Assembly: GCF_011045195.1 (NCBI RefSeq)
Contig: NZ_CP049199.1
Location: 1,178,001-1,242,000, forward strand
DNA length: 64,000 nucleotides
Reading direction: 5' to 3'
Source: Caulobacter soli
GTDB lineage: Bacteria; Pseudomonadota; Alphaproteobacteria; Caulobacterales; Caulobacteraceae
Position 1 is the stretch's first letter. Each line of letters begins with the position of its first letter. The position numbers and the translations under genes are program-made. Under the pieces are notes generated by a model. The model did not search any database. It was not told the origin of the DNA and saw nothing but the letters and a program-made list of their open reading frames with translations. This document shows positions 43,972 through 52,178 of this stretch, piece after piece.

Positions 43972-46092
43972 TCATGGCGCCGGCGGCTGGCGCTTTCCTG
44001 GCCGGTAATCCTCCCGAACATGCCCGCGCAATGCGTCTTCGGTGAACAGCACAGGCTTGGTGCGCATGGTCGCGAACAGCGGGGTCTGGTCGGCGTAGTG
44101 GGGCGAGGCGGCGTCCAGGGTGGCCGAGCCGAACTGGTGGATGCTGTCGGAATGCACCACCCCTTGCGCGTCCCAGCGCACGAACATGATGAAGGTGTCG
44201 CCCGCATCGGCGGTCAGGGAGCCGTCCTTCTGCGGGATGCCCCAGACCGAGCGATAGGTGTCGGCCCCGCCGTCGATCGGCAGGTCCACCTTGCCGCGCC
44301 GGATGCGGTTGACCTGGCCCCATTCGGGATCCAGCCGGCCGAAGTTCGTCTTCAGCGTCTTGATCGCCGCCTTCAGGCTGTTCAGCGGCGTGGGCGGCGC
44401 GTCGCCGTTGATCTGGGCCACCAGGATCGGCTGGATGGTCAGCGAGGCCAGGGCGGCGGCGCGGTTGTGGATGTCGGTGCGGCGGTCCCAGCCGCGCAGG
44501 ATGGCCTGGGCGGCCTTGAGATCGGCGTCGCTTCCCGGATCGAGCGCCGTCAGCGTCTTGATCATCGCCACCTCGGACGAATGCTCGCTGTAGGTGATGT
44601 CGAACTTGTAGCGGCGGAAGGCGTCTTCGGTGATGGCTGGGTCGGCGCCGACCAGCTCCTGGATGCGCAGGGCGCGGTTGGTGACGTTGGTCTGCAAGCC
44701 TTCGCTGGCCGGGAAGTCGGCGGGCTTGAGATTGTCGGCGGGGTCGCTGGCCAGGAACGGACTGTTGTTGGAGTTGTAGACGTAGCCCGACTTGGGGTTC
44801 CACAGCTGGGGGATGGTCTCCACCGGACGATAGCCTTGCCAGATCAGGTCGGATCGGTCGCCGGGCAGGATCCGGCTCCAGTCCACGCCCTCGCGCCGGT
44901 TGGGATACTGGCCGTTGTGCACGAAGCCGATGTTCCCGGCCGCGTCGGCATAGATGTAGTTCAGGCTGGGCAGGGCGTGGGTCGCGATGCCCGCCCGCCA
45001 TTCGTCAAGGTTACGCGCCTTGTTCAGCCGCCAGTATTGCAGCGGCTGGCGATACTCGCCCATGCCGGCGTAGCGCAGGGCGAACAGGCCATGCTTGGTC
45101 TCCAGCACCGGCCCCTGCACGGTGCGCAGGGCGCGCTTGGTCACCGGGATGACGATCGGCCCCCACAGCTTGATCCGCATCTTGACGTCATGCCGCTGGA
45201 ATTCGCGCCAGGCGCCGTCCAGCCGGTACTGGTTCTTGTTCTGGGGATTGATCACCAGGCGATAGGCGTCGAACAGGTCGGGCTTGGACACCGTGTTGGC
45301 CCAGCCCAGGTGTGCGTTGTGGCCATGCAGCATGAACGGCGCGCCGGGGAAGAAGCCGCCGGCCACGTGCCAGCCGTCGCCGCTCTCGACCACGGCCTCG
45401 TACCAGGCCACCGGGCCGGTATAGGGCTGGTGCGAATTGACCAGCAGGCGCGGCAGGTGGTCGACGGTGCGGGGCGGGGCCAAGGCCAGGCCGTTCGAGC
45501 CCTTCGGCGGCTCCGTCTGCGGCGTTTCGGGCGCGTTCAGCCGCTTCAGCTCGCCGTCCAGCCCGTAGAAGAACGGCTGCTTGAACACGAAGCCGGCCAG
45601 GATGTCCTTGCCCGTCACCGGCAGCAGGCCCGGAGTCACGGCCTTGGGGTGCAAGGCGGCGTAGTAGTTGACCCCGTCGGCATAGGCCTGGAGCTGGGCG
45701 CGCAGATCGGCCGGCAGCTTCGGATAACCGGCCTCGACCGTGGGCCAGACGTCCAATAGGCCGACGAGATAGTCTGTGACCGCCGCCTTGGGACCGTCCC
45801 GGCGCGCCAGCGTCCCGCGCGTGGCCAGGGTGACCGACTGCACGGTGGCGAAGTCGTCCTCGGATTGGGCGTAGGCCAGGCCGAACGCGGCGTCGGCGTC
45901 ATGCTTGCCCAGGATGTGCGGCACGCCCCACTCATCGCGGCGGATGCGCACGTCATAGGCGCCGGCCTTGGCGATCAGGGCCTGGGTGTCGGGCTTGGGC
46001 GGCCGTGTGGCCAGGTCCAGTCCGATCAGGCCCAGCACGGCGACCAGCGCCAAGCAGACGACGGCCAACAGGCCTCGCAGGATCCACCGCAT
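43972..46092 (-). CDS. Penicillin acylase-family (Ntn-hydrolase) enzyme
   Basis: The 706-aa precursor starts with a membrane-anchor or signal helix (LLAVVCLALVAVLGLIGLDL). The alpha chain begins with VRIRRDEWGVPHILGKHDAD. The autocatalytic site is GlySer198-199 in PPKGSNGLALAP, with Ser199 as the new N-terminal nucleophile. VNSHQPYTGPVAWYEAVVES and HLGWANTVSKPDLFDAYRLV follow as in the family, and Asn is present in the beta chain. It may cut beta-lactam side chains or acyl-homoserine lactones; the natural substrate is unknown. ATG 46092 is used. An entericidin-like gene lies downstream. Confidence 0.92.
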   Translation of the reverse strand: MRWILRGLLAVVCLALVAVLGLIGLDLATRPPKPDTQALIAKAGAYDVRIRRDEWGVPHILGKHDADAAFGLAYAQSEDDFATVQSVTLATRGTLARRDGPKAAVTDYLVGLLDVWPTVEAGYPKLPADLRAQLQAYADGVNYYAALHPKAVTPGLLPVTGKDILAGFVFKQPFFYGLDGELKRLNAPETPQTEPPKGSNGLALAPPRTVDHLPRLLVNSHQPYTGPVAWYEAVVESGDGWHVAGGFFPGAPFMLHGHNAHLGWANTVSKPDLFDAYRLVINPQNKNQYRLDGAWREFQRHDVKMRIKLWGPIVIPVTKRALRTVQGPVLETKHGLFALRYAGMGEYRQPLQYWRLNKARNLDEWRAGIATHALPSLNYIYADAAGNIGFVHNGQYPNRREGVDWSRILPGDRSDLIWQGYRPVETIPQLWNPKSGYVYNSNNSPFLASDPADNLKPADFPASEGLQTNVTNRALRIQELVGADPAITEDAFRRYKFDITYSEHSSEVAMIKTLTALDPGSDADLKAAQAILRGWDRRTDIHNRAAALASLTIQPILVAQINGDAPPTPLNSLKAAIKTLKTNFGRLDPEWGQVNRIRRGKVDLPIDGGADTYRSVWGIPQKDGSLTADAGDTFIMFVRWDAQGVVHSDSIHQFGSATLDAASPHYADQTPLFATMRTKPVLFTEDALRGHVREDYRPGKRQPPAP

Positions 46093-46196
46093 GACGTTCC
46101 GCCCCTATCGCTTTGTTGGCGCGATGATGGGCCTGGATCGCCACCGGCGAAAGGTGGACCTTGGGGAAAGGCGAAGCTTGTTCGGAAACGGAGCGC

Positions 46197-46445
46197 TTAG
46201 GCGCTTTCGCCGTCTCCGCCGGAGGCCTTGGAGCGGAGGGGGCCGTCGACGACGCCGAAGTCGCGCGAGCGCATCTTGCCGTCGGCCAGCTGGACGCCTT
46301 CGGCTTCCAGGCCGCGCTTGAGCAGTTCACGCACGGCGGCGGCCCGGCTGGGCATGCGGCGTGTGAAGCGCCAGTCGTCCAACGCGGCGAGCTCATCCTG
46401 CGTGAGCATGATCTGCAGGCGTTCGGGTCGGGTCAGGTCGTTCAT
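46197..46445 (-). CDS. Ribbon-helix-helix-type small protein (82 aa)
   Basis: RLQIMLTQDELAALDDWRFT followed by RRMPSRAAAVRELLKRGLEA is a clear ribbon-helix-helix fold (beta strand, two helices, with SRAAAVRELL as helix A/B). The rest is a charged tail. Such proteins bind DNA as dimers. ATG 46445 follows GGGGCCGAGA. A nested inverted repeat lies 83-148 bp upstream, a good candidate for autoregulation. It is divergent from the histidine kinase. No toxin gene is next to it, so an antitoxin role is not supported. Confidence 0.85.
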   Translation of the reverse strand: MNDLTRPERLQIMLTQDELAALDDWRFTRRMPSRAAAVRELLKRGLEAEGVQLADGKMRSRDFGVVDGPLRSKASGGDGESA

Positions 46446-46788
46446 GGGTCTCGGCCCCTGGGATAAAGGGGCAGCTCTCCTCTGGTCTGGTGGAGCTAAC
46501 GCATGAGCGCCACCATCGGGTTCCATTGAAACGCAAAAAACGCACTTGGCAGTGAATATGTCACTTACTCATTAAGTGCGAAAGGTGCGTTTCGCTAAGC
46601 AAGCGTCAAGTTATAAAAACACTGAGTTGAAGTCATTGATCAGTCGAGTTCCCGACACTTGAGGAGAATGATAAGGTAAGTAAATAAAACTTGGATTCTT
46701 CGTCAAACAAAACCATCGCTTTTTTGTTCTGTGTGTGCTTCATTGAGGCGACGGAAGATCCTGCCGCCTCACCGAAAGCCCCCGAGCC
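46446..46788. other. Divergent control region with nested inverted repeat
   Basis: This AT-rich interval has no gene. It carries the three-layer inverted repeat at 46528-46593 and lower-GC leader sequence before the kinase start, without a confident sigma-factor motif. Confidence 0.6.
46528..46593. promoter_or_regulatory. Nested three-tier inverted repeat
   Basis: Outer arms GAAACGCA/TGCGTTTC (46528-46535, 46586-46593), middle arms CGCACTT/AAGTGCG (46541-46547, 46574-46580) and inner arms AGTGA/TCACT (46551-46555, 46561-46565) are concentric. It could be an operator array for the RHH protein or a structured leader. Confidence 0.6.
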
Positions 46789-47511
46789 ATGGACGTCGAG
46801 CACCGAGACTTCGGTGGTGCGGCCGTTCGCCATGTCGGGTCTGACGACCGGCTTAGCGAAGCCCAGCATCGCATCGCCAACAACCTGGCCCTGATCGCGG
46901 GCTATACCCGCCTGCAGGCCAGCCGCCTTCACAAGGCCGGTCGGCCCCTGTCGGCGCGCGAAGCCTGTATCGCCCTGGAAGAGGTGGCCGCCAGGATCGA
47001 GACGGTCGGCGAACTGCATCGCCTGCTGTCGGCCGCGCCGGGCGAAGGCGAGGAGGGCATCGACCTGGGCCGCTTCCTGGCCAAGCTGTGCGCCAGCCTG
47101 ATGGAAACCGTCAGCTTCGCCGGCGAGACCGTCATCACCCATCGGGATCTGGGCGGTTGCGTCGTGAGGCCCGACCAGGCCACGCCCGTCGCGCTGATCG
47201 TCAGCGAGCTGGTGACTAACGCGCTCAAATACGCCCATCCCACCGGGGTGGCCGGCCGGATCCTGGTCTCGTGCCGCTCCAGCGGCGGCGGCCTGGTGGT
47301 CGAGGTCGCCGACGACGGCGTCGGGCTCAGCGAGGATTTCAATCCGCTCAGCGACGGGGGCCTGGGCTTCCGCGTGGTGCGGGGCCTGGCGCGTCAGCTG
47401 GGCGCGGACCTGGTCTACGAATCCAGCGACATCGGCCTGACCGTGCGGCTGACCCTGGGCGCCGATGAGGAGCATCGGGTCATCCCGCTCTGGCCCGATC
47501 GCGGGGCCTGA
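46789..47511 (+). CDS. HisKA_2/HWE-type sensor histidine kinase without sensor domain
   Basis: The 240-aa protein has the phospho-acceptor H-box EAQHRIANNLALIAGYTRLQ (His27), an N-box (VSELVTNALKYAHPTGVAGR), a G1-like DDGVGL and a G2-like GLGFRVV. It lacks an N-terminal sensor or membrane domain, so it probably acts with a separate partner or responds to cytosolic input. HWE/HisKA_2 kinases feed the general-stress PhyR-type pathway in alphaproteobacteria; that link is inference. ATG 46789 was chosen; the ribosome-binding site is weak. Confidence 0.88.
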   Translation: MDVEHRDFGGAAVRHVGSDDRLSEAQHRIANNLALIAGYTRLQASRLHKAGRPLSAREACIALEEVAARIETVGELHRLLSAAPGEGEEGIDLGRFLAKLCASLMETVSFAGETVITHRDLGGCVVRPDQATPVALIVSELVTNALKYAHPTGVAGRILVSCRSSGGGLVVEVADDGVGLSEDFNPLSDGGLGFRVVRGLARQLGADLVYESSDIGLTVRLTLGADEEHRVIPLWPDRGA

Positions 47512-47669
47512 TCGGGTCTCAACGATTGGGTTCTAGGGTTTTACCCGATGGTGGGCCCGACTCGCTTGATGCAACCTGAGCGGGCTTGCAGACGTCGAGG
47601 TGTCCTCCCCCGATTCCCCTCGACGCGCTGGGCCGCCTACTTCCGACGGGGCGGATCCAGCCGCAGGCC

Positions 47670-47714
47670 GAGAGCCGGCCGGGGTGTCCCGACGCACGAA
47701 TTCGGCCGGCTCTC
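47670..47714 (+). terminator. 12-bp stem hairpin with T-rich tail
   Basis: GAGAGCCGGCCG pairs perfectly with CGGCCGGCTCTC across a 21-nt loop and is followed by CCCCCATTCCTTTTT. It is a plausible terminator for the kinase transcript, 159 bp after its stop. Confidence 0.55.
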
Positions 47715-47749
47715 CCCCATTCCTTTTTCGACGCTTCGTGAGCGCCCGC

Positions 47750-48301
47750 TCAGGGCGCTTTCGTCGGCCTGGCCTGGTCCGGGGCTTCCTCGACCGGCAT
47801 GTCCAGATTGCCCAGTCCCGCGGCCTTGATGGCGTCACGCAGCTTGGTGACGGGTTCGCCGGTTCCGGTGGTGAAGGTCAGGGTGTCCGGCTCGGCGCGG
47901 TTTTCGGCCAGGTTGCTGAAGGCCGGACCGCCGGCCGCGCCGGGGTTCAGCGCCACGGCGTAGGTCTTGCCCGGCAGGGTCGTGCAGAGCAGCACGTAGG
48001 TCTTGTTGTCGTTGAGCAGGCGAGGGGTCTTCAGGCAGTCCAGCTTGTCGCCACCGGTTCCCAGGCCGTAGGCGAAGTCGCGCGGCGTCATCTGCTGGTC
48101 GAACACCACCTTCAACACCAGCACGCCCGGCGCGACCGTCTCGCCGGCGGCCGGCCAGGTGGCGACCACCTTGGGCTTCTGGGTCGGCGGCATGACGGTG
48201 ACGGGCGAGACCGGCGTCGGCGGTTCGGCCGGCTTCGTGGCCTGGGCCAGAACCGGACCGGCGACGGCGCAGAGGATCAGGGCGAGGGCAGATGCGCGCA
48301 T
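47750..48301 (-). CDS. Secreted protein with Ig-like fold (183 aa), unknown function
   Basis: ATG 48301 starts a signal peptide (ASALALILCAVAGPVLAQA). A Pro/Thr-rich linker is followed by a SbsA-type Ig-like domain: PKVVATWPAAGETVAPGVLV, LKVVFDQQMTPRDFAYGLGT and KLDCLKTPRLLNDNKTYVLL. The C-terminus is acidic and Ala-rich. It is probably periplasmic. No operon partner. Confidence 0.72.
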   Translation of the reverse strand: MRASALALILCAVAGPVLAQATKPAEPPTPVSPVTVMPPTQKPKVVATWPAAGETVAPGVLVLKVVFDQQMTPRDFAYGLGTGGDKLDCLKTPRLLNDNKTYVLLCTTLPGKTYAVALNPGAAGGPAFSNLAENRAEPDTLTFTTGTGEPVTKLRDAIKAAGLGNLDMPVEEAPDQARPTKAP

Positions 48302-48375
48302 GGTCCTCAACGTGTGATCAAAGCACGGCGTTCTCAAGGCGCCGCTTGGAGGGAAAGCACGCTCCGGCCTTGGCC

Positions 48376-48558
48376 CTAGCGCGTCATCCAGGGCTTGTTC
48401 TTGCTGTTCGAGGCGGCGGCCGCGGCCTGCTCGCGTTGGAAGCGGCCGCCGCGCGGCGGCTTCGGCTTGGCGGCCAGCGCGGCCTTCTTCAGGCGCAGGG
48501 CGCGCTGGATCGGGGTCTCGCCGGGAATCTCGGAATTGTCGTCAGTCTGTTCGGTCAT
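48376..48558 (-). CDS. Small basic hypothetical protein (60 aa)
   Basis: The frame starts at ATG 48558 (MTEQTDDNSEIPGETPIQRA) and continues with a Lys/Ala-rich helix (LRLKKAALAAKPKPPRGGRF) and KNKPWMTR. It has good codon use and no alternative annotation on the other strand. A DNA- or RNA-binding role would fit the charge, but this is a guess. Confidence 0.6.
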   Translation of the reverse strand: MTEQTDDNSEIPGETPIQRALRLKKAALAAKPKPPRGGRFQREQAAAAASNSKNKPWMTR

Positions 48559-48641
48559 GAGCGGCTTCTAGCACGCCCGGCGCGATCTGTCCGGGGGCCC
48601 CCGTTTGGAAACACGACCCAATCCTGGCGCTGGCCTCGCGC

Positions 48642-49505
48642 ATGGGGCATCGTCGCGGCGTGGGCGACTCGGCGATCAACGGCAAGACCTGGAACGAGGC
48701 CGAGCACGACATGGTGGTCGGCGACTACCTCGTCATGCTCGACAAGGTGATGACCGGCCGCGCCTATGACCCGGCCAACCACCAGCGCGCCCTGCGCTTC
48801 GTCACCAACCGTTCGGGCGGGGCGATCACCTTCCTGCAGGGCGAGATCTCGGCGATCCTGACCCTGATCGGCCTGCCCATCCTGAAGGACCACCCACCGC
48901 GCTGGGACTTCGGCGACGCCCTGGTGGATGCGGTCGACCGCTGCCTGACCGCCAAGCCCGGCGCCCTGAAGGACCTGGCCCAGCCGCCGGTCCTGCTGGG
49001 CCGCGCGCTCGCCCCGGTCCTGGCCGAGGGCGCGCCGTCGCGGGCCCATCACGTCCCGCCCAGCGCGCGCGCCGAGCGTCTGGTCGCCAAGTTCGATCCC
49101 GCCGCCCGCGACTTGGAAGCCCGCATGCTGGCCCGGATCGGTGTCGCCTCGGCCCTGATCTACGAGCAGCGCCGGCTGGAGGAGCGCGGTCGCCAGGATC
49201 TGGCAGCCGAGGTGCGCCTGGCCCTGCCCGCTGATGACGAGGGCTGCGACCTGATCAGCTTCAGCCGCACCGGCGGCCCTCGCCGCATCGCCGTCAAGAC
49301 CACCACCGGCGGCCCGGCCACGCCCTTCCGGCTGACCCCCGTGGAGGAAGCCCTCCGCGAGGCCCAGCCGGGGGCCTTCATCGTCTACCGCCTGTACGAC
49401 GTGGCGCGCGAGGCCCGGGTGTTTCGGGTGCGGGCCCAGCCCGCTGTCCAGGCGTCTCCCGATCAGCCGTCAATGTCCCAGCCCAGCGCGATCCTGCCCG
49501 AATAG
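48642..49505 (+). CDS. DUF3883-domain protein
   Basis: The 287-aa product begins with a helical region (NEAEHDMVVGDYLVMLDKVM) containing RALRFVTNRSGGAITFLQGE, typical of the family, and carries the DUF3883 core at the C-terminus (DLISFSRTGGPRRIAVKTTT). DUF3883 resembles nuclease-type folds and is found in defence-related and other proteins; this protein lacks further defence domains. The start is uncertain: ATG 48642 or GTG 48660. Its 3' end overlaps the broken acyl-CoA dehydrogenase by 43 bp. Confidence 0.72.
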   Translation: MGHRRGVGDSAINGKTWNEAEHDMVVGDYLVMLDKVMTGRAYDPANHQRALRFVTNRSGGAITFLQGEISAILTLIGLPILKDHPPRWDFGDALVDAVDRCLTAKPGALKDLAQPPVLLGRALAPVLAEGAPSRAHHVPPSARAERLVAKFDPAARDLEARMLARIGVASALIYEQRRLEERGRQDLAAEVRLALPADDEGCDLISFSRTGGPRRIAVKTTTGGPATPFRLTPVEEALREAQPGAFIVYRLYDVAREARVFRVRAQPAVQASPDQPSMSQPSAILPE

Positions 49506-50606
49506 CGCCGCTGCGGGGCCTCCTGCAGGGGATGGAAGCGCGCGCCCTGGACGTCGCGGAACGCTCGCTCCAGGCCGGTGTCACGATAGAACGACGCGCC
49601 GCCCACCGCCTCCATGGCCCGCTCGACCGTGGCGATCGCGCCTTGCGCCACCAGGGTGCGGCCGATCATGACCCGGCTGGTGGTTTCCGGACTGGGGACG
49701 CCGTTCTCGGCGGTGTCGACCATCCGCTCCCAGGCCATCTCGGCCCCGGCGAAGGCGTCCTCTATGGCGCCGACCAACTCGGCAACAGAGGCGTGGTGAC
49801 TTGCGACGCACGATCTCCAGGGCTCGGGCTCTCGCGCCCTCGGCCACGCCCAGATAGGCCGAATAGATCAATGGAAAGGCGATCATGCCGATGATGTGGA
49901 ACAGCGGATGCCATGGGCCGCTGGGACGCCGGCCCGAGATCGCCGCCTCCGGCACGAACACGTCCGTCAGCACCACGTCGTGCGAACCGGTGCCGCGCAT
50001 GCCCAGGGTGCGCCAGGTCTCGGCGATCTCGACGCCCGGTCCTTTCAGCGGGACCGCGAAGTGCAGCACGGTGGGGCCGCCTTCCGGATCCTCCCAGACC
50101 GCGCTGGTCGACAGCAGGTCGCCGGCCAGGCAGCCGCTGGAGAACGCCTTGCGGGCGGTGATCGAAAAGCCGCCCTCGACCTTGGTCGCCTGACCGCCGC
50201 TGGCCAGCCAGTCCGACCCGCCGCTGGACACCAGCACCAGGTCCTCGGCCGCCACGCGCTTGAGCAGGCCCTCGGTCGGCGCGCCCTGCTTGCGCCACCG
50301 CCAGGCGGCCGCGGCGACCAGGTGGCTGTGCATGGCGAAGGCGAGAGCGGTCGAGCCGCAGGCCGCGCCCAGGCGGCGGATGACCTGGCAGATCTCGGCG
50401 ACCTGCGCCCCGCCGCCGCCGAACTCGACGGGAACCAGGGCCTTGAAGAAGCCCATGGCCTTCAGCTGGGCGTAGGCGTCGGCCACGAAACTGTCGTCGG
50501 CGTCGTGGATGGCGGCCTGGGCGGCGATGGCTTGGGCCAGCGTGTCGGCGCGCGCCAGCCAGTCGATCGAGGCGGTGATTTCGGGCGTCGCGGTGTCGAG
50601 CGGCAT
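49463..50606 (-). pseudogene. Acyl-CoA dehydrogenase-like gene broken by a one-base insertion
   Basis: The N-terminal 270 residues (from MPLDTATPEITASIDW through FHIIGMIAFPLIYSAYLGVA) and the C-terminal 100 (VGAIEDAFAGAEMAWERMVD, VERAMEAVGGASFYRDTGLE) belong to one acyl-CoA dehydrogenase/DszC-SfnB-type flavoprotein. After CGTCGCAAG (minus strand) an extra T, base 49799, shifts the frame; removing it restores RRKHHASVAELV and an unbroken 380-aa protein. The interval 49463-50606 is 1,144 bases, one more than a multiple of three. The break may be a real mutation or a sequencing error. The HxlR gene is divergent. Confidence 0.85.
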
Positions 50607-50685
50607 GTTTGAACCTCCTTGTCGAAGGCGGGTCCTTCGCCCGCCGGTTCCGCGACCTTGCCCAGGGCGACGCCGGGCCAGCTAG

Positions 50686-50720
50686 TTCAGCAACTGAACC
50701 CGGCCGGTACAGTCACTGAA
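50686..50720. promoter_or_regulatory. Two phased operator sites before the HxlR regulator
   Basis: Site 1 TTCAGCAACTGAA (50686-50698) is a near-perfect palindrome; site 2 TACAGTCACTGAA (50708-50720) matches it at 10 of 13 positions. Centres are 22 bp apart, two helical turns. Longer arms CTAGTTCAG/CTGAACTAG enclose both. This suits two cooperatively bound dimers of an HxlR protein. Confidence 0.65.
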
Positions 50721-50779
50721 CTAGTCCGGCCGGCCCGACGGGCTTAATCTAACATCGTTATGTCGACGGGGAGGTGGCG

Positions 50780-51490
50780 ATGTCGCAACGCAGCTATGGG
50801 CAGTTCTGCCCCGTGGCGATGGCGGCCGAGATTTTGTGCACGCGGTGGACCCTGGTGCTGCTGCGCGAGATGGTCGCCGGCTCGACCCGGTTCAACGACC
50901 TGCGGCGCGGCGTGCCGCGCATGTCGCCGGCCCTGCTGGTCCAGCGCCTGCGCGACCTGGAGGATCACGGCGTGGTGCGCCGCGTCGCCGGCCGCGACAG
51001 CGGGGTGCTCGAATACCACCTGACCCCGGCCGGCCAGGAGCTGGAGATCATGGTCGGCGCCATGGGCCACTGGGGCCAGCGCTGGGTGACCACCGAGCTG
51101 TCGCTGCAGCAGCTCGACGCCTCCCTGCTGATGTGGGACATGCGCCGCCACCTCGACCTGGAGCCCATGCCCAAGCGGCGAAGCGTCATCCAGTTCCTCT
51201 ACGCCGAGCAGGCCGCCGTCGACCGCTCCTGGTGGCTGATCGTCGAGCCGGACGCGGGCAAGGCCGGCGCCCCGGTCGACCTGTGCTCCGTCGAGCCCGG
51301 CTTCGACGTCGACCTCTACGTGGCCTGCGACCTGAAGACCATGACCGCCATCTGGATGGGCGTGGACACGGTCCGCGCGGCGCTGGACAGCCAGCGTATG
51401 CACCTGACCGGCGACCCGGACCTGGCGTCGAACATGCAGGCCTGGCTGGGCCTGAGCCCGTTCGCCAAGACGCAGAAGATCGCGAGCTAG
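50780..51490 (+). CDS. HxlR-family regulator with C-terminal SCP2-like domain
   Basis: The N-terminal winged helix shows the HxlR pattern: YGQFCPVAMAAEILCTRWTL with the redox-type Cys12 or nearby, LLREMVAGSTRFNDLRRGVP and RMSPALLVQRLRDLEDHGVV. The C-terminal half (residues 110-236) is a SCP2-like lipid-binding domain (WLIVEPDAGKAGAPVDLCSV). ATG 50780 follows GGGGAGG; GTG 50774 is an alternative. It is divergent from the broken acyl-CoA dehydrogenase, and phased sites in the gap suggest it controls both. The effector is probably an acyl-type metabolite. Confidence 0.9.
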   Translation: MSQRSYGQFCPVAMAAEILCTRWTLVLLREMVAGSTRFNDLRRGVPRMSPALLVQRLRDLEDHGVVRRVAGRDSGVLEYHLTPAGQELEIMVGAMGHWGQRWVTTELSLQQLDASLLMWDMRRHLDLEPMPKRRSVIQFLYAEQAAVDRSWWLIVEPDAGKAGAPVDLCSVEPGFDVDLYVACDLKTMTAIWMGVDTVRAALDSQRMHLTGDPDLASNMQAWLGLSPFAKTQKIAS

Positions 51491-51501
51491 AGACATTTTG
51501 A

Positions 51502-51533
51502 CCGCTCATCCCGGCGTTCGCCGGGATGAGCGG
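51502..51533. repeat. Single hairpin of the CTCATCCCGGCG repeat family
   Basis: CCGCTCATCCCGGCG and CGCCGGGATGAGCGG form a perfect 15-bp stem with a TT loop between two convergent genes. It corresponds to the arm tips of the 127-bp elements at 32965 and 33952, and may serve as a terminator here. Confidence 0.85.
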
Positions 51534-51541
51534 GGAGGGCG

Positions 51542-52165
51542 CTAGCCCACCGCGTCAAGCGCCCAGGGCCCGAACGCCGGACGTTCCTTCAGCCGTGCGT
51601 AGTAGGCCTCGACCGCCGGCAGGTCGGCGCGGTCCATCGGCGTCCGCTTCCAGCGGTGGACCGAGACGCCCAGCACCACGTCGGCCAGGGTGAAGTCGTG
51701 GCCGGCGGCATGGGCGGCCGTGTCGGCCAGGCGCTGGTCGAGGAGGGTCATGGCCTTGTTCCAGGCCTCGACGCTGGCGGCGATCTTGGCCGGGTCGTCA
51801 TAGCCCGGCGTCGGTCGCCCCAAGGCCAGGAAGGCGTAGCTCCAGGTCGGGTTCAGGGTGGTGGCCTGCCAGTCCATCCACTGCTCGACCATGGCCCGGG
51901 CGCGCGGCTCGACCGGCAGCAGGTGGCCGGCGCCATAGCGGGCGGCGAGGTACCGGCAGATGGCGTTGCTCTCGTAGAGCGCCCCCTGCTCGTCGATCAG
52001 CACCGGCACCAGGCCGTTGGGGTTCAGGGCCAGGAACTCAGGCGATTTGGTCGAGGCGAAGCCCGTCCCCCAGTCCTCGCGCTCATAGGCCAGGCCCAGC
52101 TCGTCGCAGGTCCACAGCACCTTGCGCACGTTCAGCGAGGAGGTGCGGCCGAGGATCTTGAGCAT
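51542..52165 (-). CDS. Glutathione S-transferase
   Basis: The 207-aa protein has the GST thioredoxin-like N-domain (LKILGRTSSLNVRKVLWTCD with the catalytic Ser), the cis-Pro (GLVPVLIDEQGALYESNAIC, ESNAI) and the all-helical C-domain (WMDWQATTLNPTWSYAFLAL, FTLADVVLGVSVHRW). ATG 52165 is used. It conjugates glutathione to electrophiles. It is 13 bp after the FAD oxidoreductase stop on the same strand, so the transcript lepA-FAD protein-GST is likely. Confidence 0.92.
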   Translation of the reverse strand: MLKILGRTSSLNVRKVLWTCDELGLAYEREDWGTGFASTKSPEFLALNPNGLVPVLIDEQGALYESNAICRYLAARYGAGHLLPVEPRARAMVEQWMDWQATTLNPTWSYAFLALGRPTPGYDDPAKIAASVEAWNKAMTLLDQRLADTAAHAAGHDFTLADVVLGVSVHRWKRTPMDRADLPAVEAYYARLKERPAFGPWALDAVG

Positions 52166-52178
52166 GGGGGTCTCCGTA

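Noticed and set aside
46197..47511. Toxin-antitoxin pair from the RHH protein and its neighbour
   Set aside because: The adjacent gene is a divergent histidine kinase, not a toxin.
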